Positions 63,449 through 64,000 of a stretch of 64,000 bases of DNA are shown here, piece after piece (positions within the stretch are counted from its first letter, which is position 1; every line of letters begins with the position of its first letter). Below the pieces are notes generated by a model. It searched no databases, was not told the DNA's origin, and worked only from the letters and a program-made list of their open reading frames with translations. This DNA comes from Desulfobotulus pelophilus (GTDB lineage Bacteria; Desulfobacterota; Desulfobacteria; Desulfobacterales; ASO4-4). The DNA is taken from positions 62,001 to 126,000 of the forward strand of contig NZ_JAPFPW010000008.1 in assembly GCF_026155325.1 (NCBI RefSeq). Direction: 5' to 3'. The position numbers and the translations under genes are program-made.

Positions 63449-64000
63449 GGGATATTCCCGGACAGTGGGCACCCATTACGGTGCTGCTGGCCTTTAGCTG
63501 TGCCTTTGCAACGGGTCTTGTTTTCGGATATCTTCTGCCCTGCCGGAAAGTTGGTTGCGGGCATGGCCATGGATGGGGAGCTGCCGGAGAATGACTGGTG
63601 GCGCAGTTTCCGGTCAGGGGAGGGGGATTGGAAGAGCACCTGGAAGAGGCCCTTTCCGCATCTCCGGATCTGGCCATGGCCGTGGAGCGGGTTTTGATGC
63701 CGGGCGCCGTAAAAATCAGGTTGCCGCAGCCGAATCCCGGCTCAGGGAGCAGGTGGAAAGCTATCGGAAAAGTATTCTTACGGCTTTAAAGGAAGTGGAA
63801 GACGGACTGAATCGGGCGGATTTTTCCGGTCGTCAGATGTCTTTGCAGCAAGCCATAGAGGAGAAGGCGGCCCGGAGCTTCGTGCTGGTGGAGCTGCGTT
63901 ACCGGGAAGGTGCGGATGACCTCCTGACCCTGCTCGACGCCCAGCGCAGTCTTTTTCAGGCTAAGGATCAGATGGTGCTGCTCCGGCTGGCAAGTCTGGA
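63449..64000 (+). pseudogene. internally deleted copy of macB 3' end and efflux lipoprotein gene, cut by window edge
   Basis: 63479-63545 matches macB at 60749-60815; 63540-63695 matches the lipoprotein gene at 61075-61228; 63700-64000 matches the same gene at about 62003-62309. The intervening ~270 and ~780 bases are missing, and a shared CCTGCC lies at the first junction. The middle block is frameshifted near 63616 and again at the second junction, so no full product is possible. The last ~290 bases are still open and differ from the parent at only about 11 positions, pointing to a recent duplication or gene conversion. It continues beyond the window. Confidence 0.8.

Noticed and set aside
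1-64000. tRNA, rRNA, SRP RNA, tmRNA or CRISPR arrays
   Set aside because: No T-loop-type GTTCGA-containing cloverleafs, conserved SRP loop, or regularly spaced repeats were noticed on reading; a covariance-model search would be needed to be certain.

Overview
The window looks like part of the chromosome of an anaerobic, Gram-negative, motile Desulfobacterota (delta-proteobacterial) relative, probably a sulfate reducer near Desulfobacteraceae. This rests on gene content and not on a marker gene: three inorganic or organic anion transporters (DASS and two SulP), a siroheme/4Fe-4S sulfite-reductase-like protein, a UGA-encoded selenoprotein, a BadF-type activator with its 2-hydroxyacyl-CoA-dehydratase-like partner, many standalone response regulators, two TonB receptors, and the order ftsE-ftsX-envC-like-ctpA-divergent polysaccharide deacetylase. 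No rRNA, tRNA or CRISPR array was seen.

Region 1 (1-20.1 kb) is a signalling and anion-transport block. It opens with the 3' part of a DASS transporter, a one-helix small protein and a receiver-only response regulator. Then come a diguanylate cyclase and a chemoreceptor that share the same long helical sensor domain and the same 15-base sigma-54-like promoter sequence, followed by an EAL phosphodiesterase and a hybrid histidine kinase. Next is a probable operon (11.35-17.81 kb): receiver-like protein, dCache-type kinase, two receiver-only regulators, a receiver-kinase, and a SulP transporter with STAS and a C-terminal receiver domain fused on. No protein in this operon carries a DNA-binding output, so the transporter itself is the likely phosphorelay target. 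A second SulP gene without a receiver follows.

Region 2 (20.1-28.5 kb) is a possible metal or low-potential redox system. A DUF4198 periplasmic protein is divergent from a five-gene operon: secreted or anchored protein, NapH-like polyferredoxin, 2-hydroxyacyl-CoA-dehydratase/double-cubane-like protein, its ATPase activator, and a DsbD/SafE-like membrane protein. A TonB receptor follows. The divergent promoter holds nested palindromes.

Region 3 (28.5-35.3 kb) has scattered small genes: a frameshifted sulfite-reductase-like gene, a UPF0462 protein, a membrane-anchored unknown, a CoA-transferase C-terminal-domain-like protein, a DUF6489-like gene overlapping an ArsC-like selenoprotein gene (UGA at codon 12), an MFS transporter and pyrE.

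Region 4 (35.3-52.6 kb) is housekeeping: ftsEX with an EnvC-like murein hydrolase activator, ctpA, polysaccharide deacetylase, asnS, gloA-like, rlpA, gmhB, recD2, a CoA-pyrophosphatase-type NUDIX gene, an SH3 membrane protein, nadB, ubiE/menG, dnaJ and queD.

Region 5 (52.6-64 kb) is an import/export module: a Com-like zinc finger, a large TonB receptor, a PepSY membrane protein, a decayed PepSY fragment, macA, macB and a NodT-type outer-membrane factor. It is followed by a RelBE-like toxin-antitoxin pair, REP-like hairpins, and an internally deleted second copy of the macB/outer-membrane-factor region that runs off the right edge.
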